Shown here one piece after another: positions 12,573 through 24,609 of a stretch of 64,000 nucleotides of DNA (its first letter is position 1; every line of letters starts with the position of its first letter). Under the pieces are notes generated by a model. The model was not told where the DNA came from, did no database searches, and saw only the letters and a program-made list of their open reading frames with translations. The DNA comes from Cordia subcordata (lineage: Eukaryota > Streptophyta > Magnoliopsida > Boraginales > Cordiaceae), in assembly GCA_028554755.1 (NCBI GenBank), contig JAPTOF010000007.1:2078001-2142000 (forward strand), given 5' to 3'. The translations under genes and the position numbers were made by a program.

Positions 12573-13702
12573 AGTGTTGTTGCAAATGTGCATCCCCTAC
12601 CTGGGCATGCAGCTCTTGCTATATTGGTAAGTCCCACAGGCTCCAGTTAGTTAAATGTAAATTTTTTCCCAAAACTTTATCTTATTAGGTTGAGTCAACC
12701 ATATATTGTTAGAATATATTTTTTTTTTGCATAAAAAATAATCAACTTCAAGTTTATCATATAAAATTTTGGGCCAAGAAACATGGTATTAGAGTTGGAT
12801 TTAACCTAATTTTGGCGTCGTTCATGCATGACCCATTTTTTTTCTCATCTCCTCAACGAAGAATCACTAATTCCAACTTTACCATATCAAGTCCTGAAGT
12901 TTTGTCATTAACAGTTTGATTTTTTAAATGAAACTTAATGATTCTTAACACATATCATGAAAAGACCACTCATTCTTCTCAAAAACTATCTCCTCTATTA
13001 ATTCCATGCATATGAGACCTCGCAATAGTATTTTTACTATGGTTCCGGAAAATTACTTTTTTTGTACAAAAGCTTTATTGCACTTCACTTTCTGTTAAAA
13101 AGAAATAAACAGTATTCTCTCTGTTAAAAAGAAATAAACGGTATTCTCCTAAGTTAGAAACTGTAGAGCCACACTGTTAAATTTCATAACTGCAGCAGGT
13201 AAATAAAATTCATCACACAACTGTTGTAATTTACTGATCATGTATGTATCTTCTCCAACCATACCACTGCTTTTAATTACTAAAATTTGACCAACCCAAA
13301 CCAAAAAATATTTATTTACTTCCAACGCTTATAATAAGATTTAACTTGCATTTGTATATGTTTTAATGCAATTATTATGCAGCGGTGTTGAAGAATAATT
13401 ATGTTTTCAGTACTAATTTGAGCAAAACCCATCAACTACTCTCATTATACTGTCCAGCTAACAGAAACCCCCCTCACATTAGTGTTATTTATCCTTTCTA
13501 TTACCTGTTATTATACTCAACATATACAATCCTTTGCAACTCTTTGTAGATATACACAAATTAAACTAGTTGTTGTGTGCAACTTTAAATATGCACGAAA
13601 CTCTTGTTTTATGCAAAATTTAGGGTCAGACTTATTAAATAACTTTGAAAAGAGTAGATCATATATAATTGATCCCTTATATTTGATCCTTTTTACAATT
13701 AA
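12573..13702. other. Gene-free intergenic stretch
   Basis: AT-rich. A short direct repeat of the AAAAAGAAATAAAC...GTATTCTC block occurs at about 13096-13150. No coding or RNA feature is supported. Confidence 0.4.
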
Positions 13703-14100
13703 GAGCCTATTTGGCCCAACTTTTAGAAACTTAAAAGTGTTTTCTATGAGTTTGAAAGCTGAAATTGACTTGTTTGGCCCATTTTTAAAAGAGCTTATAA
13801 ATAAATTTGAAGCTGAAAAAAACTAAAAAACAAAAGCTCCAAATTGGAGCTTTTCGGAAAAGGTTTTTGAAAAACTGTTTTTATGTCATGTCAAAAATTA
13901 TTTTTCTTCATTTTTTCTCAAAATACTATTTTATATTTTTAAAATATAATATTAACATCAAAATAACTGAAAACTTAACTTCTAAAATGTCGGGCCAAAC
14001 AATCAACTGCTTTTATTCAACAACACTTTTATCCAAAATTTTACTGCTAAAAACTCTACAACTCAACAGGTGAAATCACATAGGTAGGCCAAACGGAGCC
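13703..14100. mobile_element. Tourist-like MITE
   Basis: The ends are GAGCCTATTTGGCCC (left) and GGCTCCGTTTGGCC (read inwards from the right), flanked by TAA at 13700-13702 and 14101-14103. The 398-bp interior has a GCTCCAAATTGGAGC palindrome matching the MITE at 6643-7044. The open frames across it are artefacts. Confidence 0.8.
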
Positions 14101-14107
14101 TAAATCT

Positions 14108-14660
14108 TCTATCTCTAGCATGTGATAATTCACTCTCTTATCTTTCCAATTAGTGACACTTTGAGTTCTTAGTTTAAAAAAGTCAAACAAGTTTTTTGTT
14201 ATTTAAAGTTTTAAAATTGTTTTGAGAACAAATTTCCCAAACAAATTTTTTGAACTGCTTTGTTCTCAAAATTTGTTTTTGAAATATCTTTTGAATAACT
14301 ATGTTTTCAAAACACAAAAAAAAAAATAGAAACCAAATAGGCCTTAACATTTTCTAATCCTTTTATTTCAATTTGCGCCACCATTAGTTCCTTAACTTTG
14401 CAATTTGTCACGATGCTATCAGTCCTTTATCTTTTTAATTAGTAACACATTCAAAAAAGTAAAAAACAAATAACAATTTCTAATAGTTTTTTTCAATTTG
14501 TGTCTGGGTCAGTCCCTTATTTTTGTAATTTATCAATATGCCATCAATTTTTTAACTTTATAGTTTGTGATACCATTAGTCCTAGGACCATTATTTTGTT
14601 AAATTTTTTGAGTTTAGGATTAAAGACGTCACAAACTGCAAAGATAATAGCCTAAATTAT
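14108..14660. repeat. Degenerate repeat with 'fixed length' blocks
   Basis: Repeated blocks such as TTAGTCC / AATTTGTCA / CCTTATCTTT recur, and the end (GTCACAAACTGCAAAG) is roughly inverted relative to TTTGCAATTTGTCAC near 14397. It may be a decayed inverted-repeat transposon. A GGCCTATTTGGTTTC-type MITE end is embedded near 14325-14346. Confidence 0.4.
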
Positions 14661-16600
14661 TGCATTTTAAAAATAAAAACTTTTGTTGTTAAGATGGTCA
14701 AATATAAGAGATCGAACAAATCATTTATCCTTTCAAAAAAGTTTTGTGACATGTGTAGGACCTACATTTACTAGGTGAAATACGTTTAACTAATACGATG
14801 GACAAGTCTCCTAAGTGCATATCATTTGTCATGCCCAAGTTTTTAGGCCAAACACCGTGCTTTAACATGCCTTGCGCCACCCTCCAGCGTGGGAAGTTTC
14901 AATTCATGCTTCAATGGACATTAACTTGTAATAGCTAATTCTAGAAAGTTGGGTAGAAGGAATTTGGAATTCTTTTTTAGTAACAAATTATATTATGATT
15001 GAAATTTAACAATTGGGGGACCTAAATATAGTAACTAATATTAGTTTCTTATCAATAGACTTTATAATTTGTGATTGTGAAGTCTTAGGGGCCACACCCA
15101 TCCATAGGGATTTGGTGGACACCCTTAAGAGTGAGAATGCCTTACAGCGTTTTGTTCCTCTAAAAATTCATGATCTTGGAGAGTTCTTTGCATTTTTACT
15201 AGAAAAGGTACATTATGAAGGTTTGGTTTAGTTAAGAATTATGGAGGTTTTATCTAAAAATCAATTGGTGCGTGGTGCTAATATAAATGGAATAATCTAA
15301 AATCGTATAAAGTAAACTTATAGGAGGAGTACTATATATGTCTACTAGTATGTCACCCGTACGATTGTACATGATGTTTCATAAGTAAGATATATATATT
15401 AGAATCATTTAGTTTTTTAACCATCTAAACACTTGAAACAAATAATAAAGTGTGCTATTTGTTGAAAGATGTTATAAAAGAATGAAGTCATGTTATAAAA
15501 GACTTTATATAAGATATTGAATTGTCTTGAAATTAGGAGTATTTCAAATGATAGAAATTAATTTTTTCCAAGAGTGATGACTTGGTCTGAATCTTGTGAG
15601 GAATAGGAGGTCGTTGAATTAGGGATGGAGGGTTTGTTAAAACAAAAAAGAAAAGTATATGAATTTATTGAGGATGGAGGATTGAATTGGAGATGAAGAA
15701 TTTGTATTAAAAAAACGAAAAAGAAAAAAGGAAAAGTATTGATTGCCTCATTTATTTTTGCCTTTGGGTTTTTCTCCGTGAGCGGCATGAATTGACTAAA
15801 CACAACGAATAACTGATGTAACGAACGAGACAAACTCTCGCCTAGATCGAATCCACGGTCTCCCATTTGCTCTCTTAATCTGCGAATTTTTTTACCATTT
15901 CATTGTCACAAAAACTTGTGAGTATACTCGTTTGATGTTGCGGGTATTATGTATTTTTATTTTAAAATAATTATATAATTAAAGTTTAATTAACTTTTTA
16001 GTAAGCCAAGACATAAACAAAGACAAAGATAACGGTAGACCAAAAATATTGAGTGACTATTTCGTTTGAAAATGAATTTATTTTGTATCTTACTAGTAAA
16101 AAGTTTCAATGTTTTTAAATATTAACAGCAATTAGACTTAAATCAATGATACCATAATTAAGTGACCATATCATAAAAGAATTTAAACTATTAGAGAAAG
16201 ATTTGTTGCATTATTTTTAACACAAAGAGAGGCTATCCCTCAAGGGGATCCTGCACAATTTAACAAATTACGGGAGTCCAATCTATTTTACTTTTTTTTC
16301 TTTTCAAGACAAAAAGAGCTTGATGGACATAAATTATGATGTGCCTAATACAATTTATGATCTATTTAAGCAGATATAAATAGTTGCATTTAATTTGCAT
16401 CTTCATCCTAGAAGCCACATCAATTAATGACCTGCTCAGTAATGAATCTGCTTAACGTACCGTAGAAAACCTAAGAAAGGGAAAAGAAACTAATTTGGAC
16501 AACCTAGTTCAACTACTTCCTTTTAATGTATGAGCAGCTGTCTTGATAATGCTTTATTGCTATAATATACATTATACAAAGTGAAATGCATTTCATTCCC
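14661..16600. other. Intergenic stretch with two unrecognised open frames
   Basis: A 72-codon plus-strand frame (15013-15231) includes LGATPIHRDLVDTL and may be a gene fragment, but I do not recognise it. A 102-codon minus-strand frame (15558-15866) begins MGDRGFDLGESLSRSLHQLF and turns low-complexity. Neither has family resemblance, a clear promoter or splice partners, so I do not call genes. Confidence 0.35.
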
Positions 16601-16870
16601 TGTTTTTTGTCAAAGTTGTATAAATTTTTTTGTAATTTCAAAATTCACTAATACCGCTAATAATCTAAAAAATGTCGCAGATTAGCTCGATCCTGCCATT
16701 AGTTTTTCAAACTCACTAATACCTCTTGTGGTTTTTTAAAAATATTGCATGGTGATTCTTCCATTAGTTTTATTGTTAGAGTTCAAACTCGCTAATACTC
16801 CTCTTGTGGGTTTAAACACGTTGCATGCTGTCCAGTCGTTAGTTTTACCGTTAGAGTTAATAAAGGGTGT
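16600..16870. repeat. Three-unit degenerate tandem repeat of about 90 bp
   Basis: Units share CTCACTAATA-CC-CTTGTGG...TTGCA(T)G...CCATTAGTTTTA-CGTTAGAGTT. Three diverged copies are visible; it is non-coding. Confidence 0.5.
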
Positions 16871-17582
16871 AAAAATTGAGCACCGAATGCATTTTGACTT
16901 GTCAAATCCCCTACTCTAATTTTGAAAATAGGGTAAATTTCCTCATCTAATTTAAAATAACGTACAAATGCGTTTATAAATGAGTAAAAAAAATCGAAAA
17001 TATATCTCGTAAATGATGCACATATAGCATCATATATCAACCCCCACGCATGCAGCTGAAAATAGGATACAGAATTAATTGTGCACGGATAAGATTCTGC
17101 CAGCATTTCTCTAGTATTGAGAATGTGAATATTAAATGCGTCCCCCTAAGCAAATGGATCTTCACAAATGGGAACATTAAAACTTGTGACCCAACTTGTT
17201 TATTTCATGTCAGGGTTTTCATCATTCTTGAAATATGTCGTGTCATGAAGAAATTTAAACGGATGTCTCTCGTTCTATTACAATCATAAGTGGTCATTCC
17301 CAGGTGGTAGTTTGAGCAATTTATCTTTGTCAATTGGAGGGTGCAGAGTGAGTTGAAGTGTCCTCATTGACATGGAACATCCGCAGCGTCGCAGAGGGTA
17401 TTTTGGTCTTTAAACTTTGGCCAATTGGACATTACAAAAAAGGGCTTAAAAGTGACTCATGAGGAATAGGCCCGTAAAGGCCAAACTAGACAAACCCTCT
17501 CAAGAAGAAGGAGGACCCTTCGCCCTCGAAGTTTTTGGGCTTGAACAAGTGTCACAACAGTCACCCCATCAAGCAGCAATGA

Positions 17583-17795
17583 GGGCTAGTTTGGATTGGA
17601 TTTTTCAAGAAAATGTACTTTTTAAAAAAAATTTATTTTTTTTACAATAATTATTTGGCTTGACTTCCAAAAGAGTTGAAATTCTGAAAAAAAGTTCATT
17701 TACATCTTTTTTTTTTTCAGAAGTCAAAATTTTTAACTTATCAGAAAAAGCACTTTTTTTTAAAGCTGTTAAAAGAACGAGCTGGTGAGTCCCGC
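17583..17795. mobile_element. Truncated Tourist-like MITE
   Basis: The left end GGGCTAGTTTGGATTGGATT matches the family at 2641 and 60714. The interior has the same AAGTCAAAATTTT and AAAAGCACTTTTTT blocks. The right terminus breaks off at about AACGAGCT, so the element is truncated. Confidence 0.6.
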
Positions 17796-18245
17796 AAAAC
17801 TCAGTTTCAAGCTTGTTTATCCCTCGCGCGTCGCAACCTTGTTCTTGACTTGTTTGGATTTTACAGAGGCTTGGAGGGTGGTGACTTCCTTGGTGACTAT
17901 GGTTAGGTATTTTAGTGATAGAGGTGTGGATCATCTTGTTGCTAATGGGAAAATGCAAGAATTGCTCTGCGGATATTCTGATGGTCGCAGAAGCTGGTTA
18001 CATATTGTCTTTTGGTCATTTTAGGGTTAGAGTTGTGTTCAGGCTTGGTTGTGGTTCGCCTTTGTGTTTGTTAGGGTTCTGGGCCTTAGCCCTTTATTTT
18101 AGATGTGATTTTTCTGTCCTTATTGGGCATTGGCTTTTAAGCCCATGTGTCTTTCATGGTCTTGGTGTCCTTGCTACCCATCCGTTTGGATTGGGCCAGT
18201 TGTAAGTTTTCTTTTTGATCAATGACATCTCCCTTTAGACATCAT
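17796..18245 (+). other. Possible LINE 3' remnant, uncertain
   Basis: GC-richer than its surroundings. A 79-codon frame (17785-18024) contains VDHLVANGKMQELLCGYSDG. Near the end, TTGGGCCAGTTGTAAG followed by TTGATCAATGA resembles the 3' tails of plant LINEs. I cannot identify the protein, so this is a tentative repeat remnant. Confidence 0.3.
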
Positions 18246-18727
18246 ACAGCATCAAGACCAGAGTAACTATTTGAGCCCTTTTTTTAATCTGCTGAAAGTT
18301 ATTCAATTTATCGCATAAGCAACTGCTCGACGATTATATGCTGAATGAAAAACATGATGAGCAACCCACAAATTAATCTGAGAAAATAACAATGTTCCAG
18401 TTGCAGAAATAGAAGTGATCACCAACAAACAGTTTCTTGACCGATAGAGCTATTTAACAATAGATACTACAGCTTGGTCATCCATGACCAAGAAAGTATT
18501 CGGTTAGCAAGATTTACGTGTGAAGTTACAAACTTTAGATCATCAACAAAGAAAGAATTAACAGAGATTCCAAATACAAACTGTACCACAGGTGCAGGAA
18601 AAAAAATGAGAGACTCTGCTCTTATAGTCCTCTTGTTATTTTCTTTACAAGGTCAAGAATGCAATATTGCTATCGTTAAAGTTCAATAACCAGTTCTTCC
18701 GTGGAGCTCAGAGTGAAAGTCATTCGT

Positions 18728-21715
18728 CTAGTCTTCCAGGATTTGCTGCCGTTCAAGTTCTATCACACTTTCGGCCAAGGAGGTCAGAGTCCCATTCATT
18801 GTCTCGTTCCCCCTGCACTGTCGCAGTTGTTCCTTGAGACTTCTCACAAGCTCAGTAAGCCTCTGAATGTTTTTTTCTTGAGCTAGAATAATCTGCAATG
18901 ATCGAATCAACATTTGCATAAGAGAAATTTTTTGTACATCGACAAGTCAGGAAGGGGGACAATTCTTCGACGGCCTTTACCTAGCAGAATCTAAACATTT
19001 CCTTGTCCTAAAAATAAGTCAACCTTATCATTAAGAGGGAAAGCACGATGAATCATGCTCAATTCGCGAAAACCTCTTGACAAAAAGGGAGAGTATACGA
19101 TAAGATATGCAAGATCCACATATAGATGTCATTTATCAAGGGAAAGTTCTGTAGACAAAGTGACAAATCTCCAAAGCTATAGATAGATAAGCGTCAACTT
19201 CAATGGGATATAAATGTCGGATAAAGGTGGTTCAGTTTCTAGAATGCACAATTGCTCAAGTACTCCAATGCAGGTCTGCTGACACAAAGAGAAAGCAAGT
19301 ATAGAAAAGAGGAAGATGTGATACCACAGAGATTCTTTTGTTTTGTAAAAGGAATGAAAATTTTAAGATTTTATGCTCAAGTAGGAAAAATATTGATCAA
19401 TGAAGTGTTATACATGGTAAAGGATGAAAAATTTTCTGAAAATAAAAATTCATTATTTACAGCCTGTTTGGCTAAGCTTATTTGGGGCTTATGAGCTGCA
19501 AATAGTAAAAAGTATGTGAAGGGATGTTTTCTTCTAGGAGCTTATAAGTTGCAAAATAAGTAGAGCCAAACAGGCTTTCAGTTGTAAGAAAACTGTTAAT
19601 CAATGAAAGGACATATACATGGTAAAGAATGAGAAGTTTCCTGAAAGAAAATTTCATTACTTAGTTGGTTTTGAACTTGACCACTTCTACAAACCTTACA
19701 AGCTTCTGAAGAATATATCAGAAGGCTATCAAAAGCAGAAGATGAAGCTCTATTGCAAAGCTTTCCTTTACCAAATGATCTCACTCAACATATATAAAGT
19801 CAAGAAAAGGGTTTCCCCAGAAAAATAAATACTGGGAAGTTGGGTTAGTTTTATGTCCATAATTATTAAGAAAGCCTTTTTAACTCTTATTCTATGCCAT
19901 ACTTAAATTATAGTGTTAGCTTTTGTTATTTTAGGTCATATTGATATGTTCCCCCCATTATGGGCAACATGGAAAGATGGAAATTATGTAAGATGAAACT
20001 TTTGTTTCTGGCATGAAATTATAGTCTGAAATTTGTTAGACAAGGCTAGCAGTCCACTGTAGAGTCAAAAGTCATCTGGAAGAAATTTTAAGTCCTAGCC
20101 CAAAATTTATTTGCCCAGGACAACTTGGTCTTCAAGTTTTGTGTATCCATGTGCTACCTTTATTGTGCAGAGAAAATGTCAAATTTTAATTAGTTCTTTG
20201 TTAAAATTGTACGGTATGGGTGTGACGCCTAGATTTTTTCCACTCTTTCTGTAAGTCTCCTAAATACAAAAATCTGATGACAGGTGTCATATCATGGATT
20301 TCAAAGACTAATTTGGAATAGCTGTTTCTGGTGCAACCAATGTACAATATCAATTATACCGTTGACACAGAGGAATATAGAACAAGAATGCAACAGGAGG
20401 CTTGACAAACAGGATCAACAGGAATCCTCAAGTAGATCACACAGGAGTTGCTGATCCAACAATACAAATATGTCAAAGAAGAAGGTGTATCCTTAAGAGT
20501 ATCATCAATGTCAAATAACCTTATAGCAGCGGCGAAGAGGTTTATAAACTATGGCCAATGATCCAGTGGAATACATTTCAATGAGAATTCAGTTCAAAAC
20601 TTAAATTGACAGCTATAGTTGCATTGAGCATGAACCTTCTTTAGGCATGAAAGAATCCTAATGCATACAGATTACATGAAAATTAACAGACGTTATACAT
20701 CAAACTTCGGCTTTAGCCTCTTACCGGAAACAATAGCATGTCTAGGAAAAATATCCATTTGTCCTAATCAGATCATCTTTTGGGGTCCTCATGAACAGGT
20801 ATACGCAAAGCAATTTTTGAGCATTTTGCTTCATCTGCATTTCTAATAGGGTATTTAGCAGTGTTTATTTGGGTGCTTTAAAGTTAGTGAGACAAGCTAT
20901 CTGGATGCTTTAAAAAGCACCTAATAAGCACAGCCACACACTCTCAAAGTTCATTACTGTAGTGTTTTCACTATTCTCCAATGCTGCGTACAGTTCAGAC
21001 AATTGATTTTCTTTTCTCTCCCAAAATCTTTCCCCTAGTGGATAGTTGACAAAATACAAGCCCCACAAGGAAAAAAGGAAAATTCAGTACTTTGAGAAGG
21101 GTTTGACACTTTGACCACCTAAAACAGCCCCTAAGCCACAGATTTGACCTGAAAATGTTGTAAAGCACTTCTACACCATGAAAACTTATCACTTGTTCAT
21201 AGCAAATGCAGTATGAATATAAAAGCAAAATCAATATAGTCATATCCAAGATATTGCTCTCATTATTTCTGTTTCTTTAGTTTTCACTAATTACTTTCTA
21301 ATACACTTCCAGGAAACTGCTAACTAAGACACTCACATAGACAACTCAACTCTATTCCCTTTGGAGGAACAGACACCTACACTACACATCAACAATCATT
21401 TGTGACACTCCAAGTGATAAATGACAATGAAGGAACCTCCACGTATATTGATTATAAAATAAATGGAAACAACATAATGACAAGGAATTCAAAGCACATC
21501 ATCTCTTAACGGAAAATGAATCCACCAGCAGTAGACAATAAGAAGCTCATTTCTACCTTCTCTTTTACAGCTTCCTCTCTTTTTGAAATCTGTTGCTGTT
21601 TCTGAGACATGGCTGGACTCGAATCAACATCACTGACTAGTTGTTCTCTCCATTCGAATTGGGATGTAATTATGAGTATAAGCAACAGAAACACGAGCAG
21701 CATTGGCCGCGACAT
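18728..21715 (-). CDS. Small plant membrane protein with coiled coil, function unknown
   Basis: Two coding exons: 21715-21557 (53 codons) and 18892-18728 (54 codons plus stop), joined in phase 0 across a 2,664-bp GT/AG intron, give 107 residues. Residues 4-19 (MLLVFLLLILIIT and neighbours) form one hydrophobic helix, a likely signal anchor. Residues 38-80 (KQQQISKREEAVKEK then ILAQEKNIQRLTELVRSLKE) look like a coiled coil. A Cys/Asn patch (RQCRGNE) follows, and the protein ends VIELERQQILED. I recall similar short proteins in many plants, without known function. A 5'UTR intron (21728-22541) separates the ATG from an upstream exon. The two halves are easily missed as separate short frames. Confidence 0.8.
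19461..19576. mobile_element. Short MITE inside the coiled-coil gene's intron
   Basis: Inverted ends AGCCTGTTTGGCT and its complement (AGCCAAACAGGCT) bound a 116-bp element with GCTTATGAGCTGCAAA against TTGCAAAATAAG subterminal complementarity. No clean target duplication is visible. Confidence 0.65.
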
Positions 21716-21727
21716 TGTCACAATCTC

Positions 21728-22541
21728 CTGCACAAACACCAAAATACGCAAAGAAAAAATGTCAAATTCACATTTTAGCACAAAGCGCAAATACCCAAAT
21801 GAAGATCCATTCTTTAGCTGAAAAAGCATCTTATTCACTATATTAGCACAAAATGTGAATACCCAAAGGAAAAAAATCCATTCTTTAGCAGAAAAAAGCA
21901 TCCAATTCGCAAAAATTTTATGATTTTATGGAGACATTTTTCCAATAGATCATACATGTGAGTGTGTGTATGGTGGTGGTACATACAAACGACTACATCT
22001 ACAAAGTTTCATTTTTCTAAAGTCCCAAAATCTATCCCAAAAAATAGCTCAAATAAATGAAAATAAAAAGGGTAGTAACTAAATAAGCCAAAAAAAAAAA
22101 AAAGAAGTGTAAAATTGAAAAAAATAGTAGAAAACCTATTTGGCCAAAAGAAATTAAAATAAAAGAAAATAACTAAATAGGCAAACAAAAAGGTGCAAAA
22201 CTGAAAAAGCAAAAGTACAAATTCTACCAAATTAAAAATACCAAGAAAATAGATATAAACAAGTAATAAAGTTACAAAGAGTACATAGAGCAGCAATTAT
22301 TGAAAAAGGGACATAACTATAATAGAGCAACAATTATTAAAAAAAGAAAATTTCTAGGTAAAAAGTTCACATGTAAAAAAATAGTGAATTTCCAAGTTCA
22401 AGATTAGGTAAAGTTTTACAATATGTTGCTTCAAAAAAAAAAAAGCAAAAGTCGAACTAAGTTAAAAGAGAAAAAGAAATTAACATAAAGAAACTAATTT
22501 GTATGCAATGTTTTCAAGAGCATCCAAATAGTTGAACTTAC
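21728..22541 (-). other. 5'UTR intron of the small membrane protein gene
   Basis: The acceptor TTTGTGCAG lies 12 bases before the ATG. A strong donor, GTAAGTTC, is at 22541-22534 after exon sequence ending GATCT. The leader exon would lie at about 22542-22860, just inside a transposon boundary at 22876. Low-complexity A-rich sequence fills the intron. Confidence 0.6.
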
Positions 22542-22875
22542 AGATCGGAGAATGAAGAAATGGAAAGCATCTAAAGCTTTGTGAGAAGCTTCTTGAATGA
22601 AGCCAAGGGTCTTGTTTGGCTCTGTTTTTGGATTTTGCCAAAGATTCAATGGTTTATACATTAAAATTAAATGGCATGTTGGTTTTCTATTTTTGCTCTA
22701 TTTTTAATTGGGTTTTGAAAGCGAAAGCAATCCGATTAATTTTTCCTTTTTCACCTAAAGTGGAAGAAGACTAGTAGGTGTTAATAATGAACAGAAAATT
22801 TTTGATTGATAGATTGATTTTGTGTTTTGAGGCAGCAGTGAGACTAAGGAGCGGTTAAATTAACAAATAATAATA

Positions 22876-23859
22876 GGGGTAAATTACCCCACAGGTGCTT
22901 TAACTTTTAGTGAAATGACGCGACGGTATCTTATTTTTCAATTAATCAATTTTGTCCCATAATTTTATTTCCTATGCTGTCGTTAGTCCAAAATCACATT
23001 TTCATTGATCCATTTTATCCCATAATTTTTTTTTCTATGCGGTTGTTAGTCCAAAATCACATTTTCATCCAAAATCAGCCGTTTAAACTCATGTGAGTTG
23101 CACGTACAAGGATGATATTGATCAATTAAACATCAAAAGCAATAAATATGAAAAATCAGCTCCTCAGGTGGGTGCATGCCGGAAAATTTTGACGCGAGTA
23201 ATATATCGGGTGTTGATGAAGCAATGAATACGGAAATGAGCTCCTCAGGTGGGTGTATGACGAAAAATTTTGACAAGAGTAATATATGGGGGTGTTTATG
23301 AAGCAATGAATATGGAAAGTCAGCTGACTTATTTTGATGATCTTTGTGGTATCTTCTTGCTTGTGACTATGATGAAGGAAAGCTATTGAAAGATGAAGAA
23401 ATTTCTCCATTGATGCTGATGGTGCAAGGGCTGGAGAAGAGTTGCTAATAGGAATTTTCGCCCATCACTTGCCCTTAAAAAAAATAAAAAAATTTCCCCT
23501 AGAATCTTGATTAGGGATTTTTTATTCACTAATTGTGTTAAGTTTGGTATATAATTTTGCTTTTTGATTCTTCATGTTCTTTGATTAAAGCTAAAGGCTA
23601 AGGTTTTGTTCATTGTACTCGTGGTTTCAATGGGAAAGAAAGAATTAAGAATGTTTTATTAATATTACCCTTGTATTGTCGATTTTTTTACAAGTACGTG
23701 CAACTCACGTGAATTTAACTGTTGATTTTGGACGGAAATATAATTTTGGACTAACGGCGGAATGAAGATAAAATTATGAGACTAAATGGCTCAATTAAGT
23801 AGATAAGGGATGACCACGTCATTTTATTAAAAATTAAAGGACTACGGTGGTAATTTACC
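22876..23859. mobile_element. Fold-back Mutator-type non-autonomous element
   Basis: Long inverted repeats of about 220-250 bp begin GGGGTAAATTACC (left) and GGTAAATTACC (read inwards from the right) and share GTTAGTCCAAAAT and GTGAGTTGCACGTAC. The 9-bp sequence ATAATAATA flanks both ends exactly (22867-22875 and 23860-23868), although it lies in a TAA-rich context. There is no transposase. The centre (about 23150-23430) holds an internal 81-bp repeat and coding-like sequence. The structure fits TIR-MULE/Pack-MULE-like elements. Confidence 0.75.
23156..23330 (+). repeat. Internal 81-bp repeat in the fold-back element
   Basis: AGCTCCTCAGGTGGGTG...AATTTTGAC...AGTAATATAT occurs at about 23157 and again at about 23238, with a partial third start near 23320. 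Read on the plus strand, both units encode SSGGCM-x-NFD-x-SNI, suggesting a once-coding captured fragment. Confidence 0.6.
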
Positions 23860-24371
23860 ATAATAATAATAATAATAATAATAACGGTGTATGTTAATGC
23901 ATGTGTAGCCGTGGGTTAATTTTGAAGAAATGCCTAAAGTTATTATTTTGTTTTAAATTAGTTTTTATTGTTTAAAAATTTTAAATTAGTTTTGAATATT
24001 TTAGAATTTTGTCTCTATTATTTCAAAAAAGTCACATTAATTTTAACGTTTTAAAATTTTATTTAAATTAATTATATTTTTATTTATTTTAGGAATTAAT
24101 TTAAAATATTTTGTGAAATATCAATGATTAAACATCTCAAATGATAAAAATTAATTTAAAAAGATATGATAACATTAGAGACATTTCATATCATTTTCTC
24201 TTTACCCTGAGAATCAATATTTGTGGCTGAAAAAACTCCTTCATCTCCTATTTTGGTATATCAAACACTTTTTATATCATTCCCAAGAATCATAGTCCCA
24301 GGAATCCAATTCTTGGCAATATGATTCTCACGAATGATTTTTCATTATTTAAACCAAACGCCCCTATATAA

Positions 24372-24609
24372 TGTGTTTGGAATAATCTTATTTTAAAATT
24401 TTTATCGTATTAAAATAAAAAAATATAGATTTAAGATACTTTATTACATACATCCTATGAAAACTCAAACCAAATCATATTTTTTATATTATAAGAAATA
24501 AGTAATTTATCCTTATCATATTTTTTTACAACTACTTCATAAGATGCATATAATAAGATATCCTCTAATTTTAATAAGATAAGTATCGATAAGATCACAA
24601 CAAACACAG
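24372..24609. mobile_element. Possible MITE (TGTGTTTGG ends)
   Basis: TGTGTTTGGAATAATCTTAT on the left mirrors TGTGTTTGTTGTGATCTTAT read inwards from the right. The interior is AT-rich with CTTATTTTAAAA/TTATTAAAAT complementarity. No clear target duplication. A similar motif (TTTGGCATAAGATTATTAT) occurs at about 62775. Confidence 0.5.

Noticed and set aside
15558..15866. 102-residue minus-strand ORF (MGDRGFDLGESLSRSLHQ)
   Set aside because: No family resemblance, low-complexity second half, and no promoter or splice context that supports a gene.
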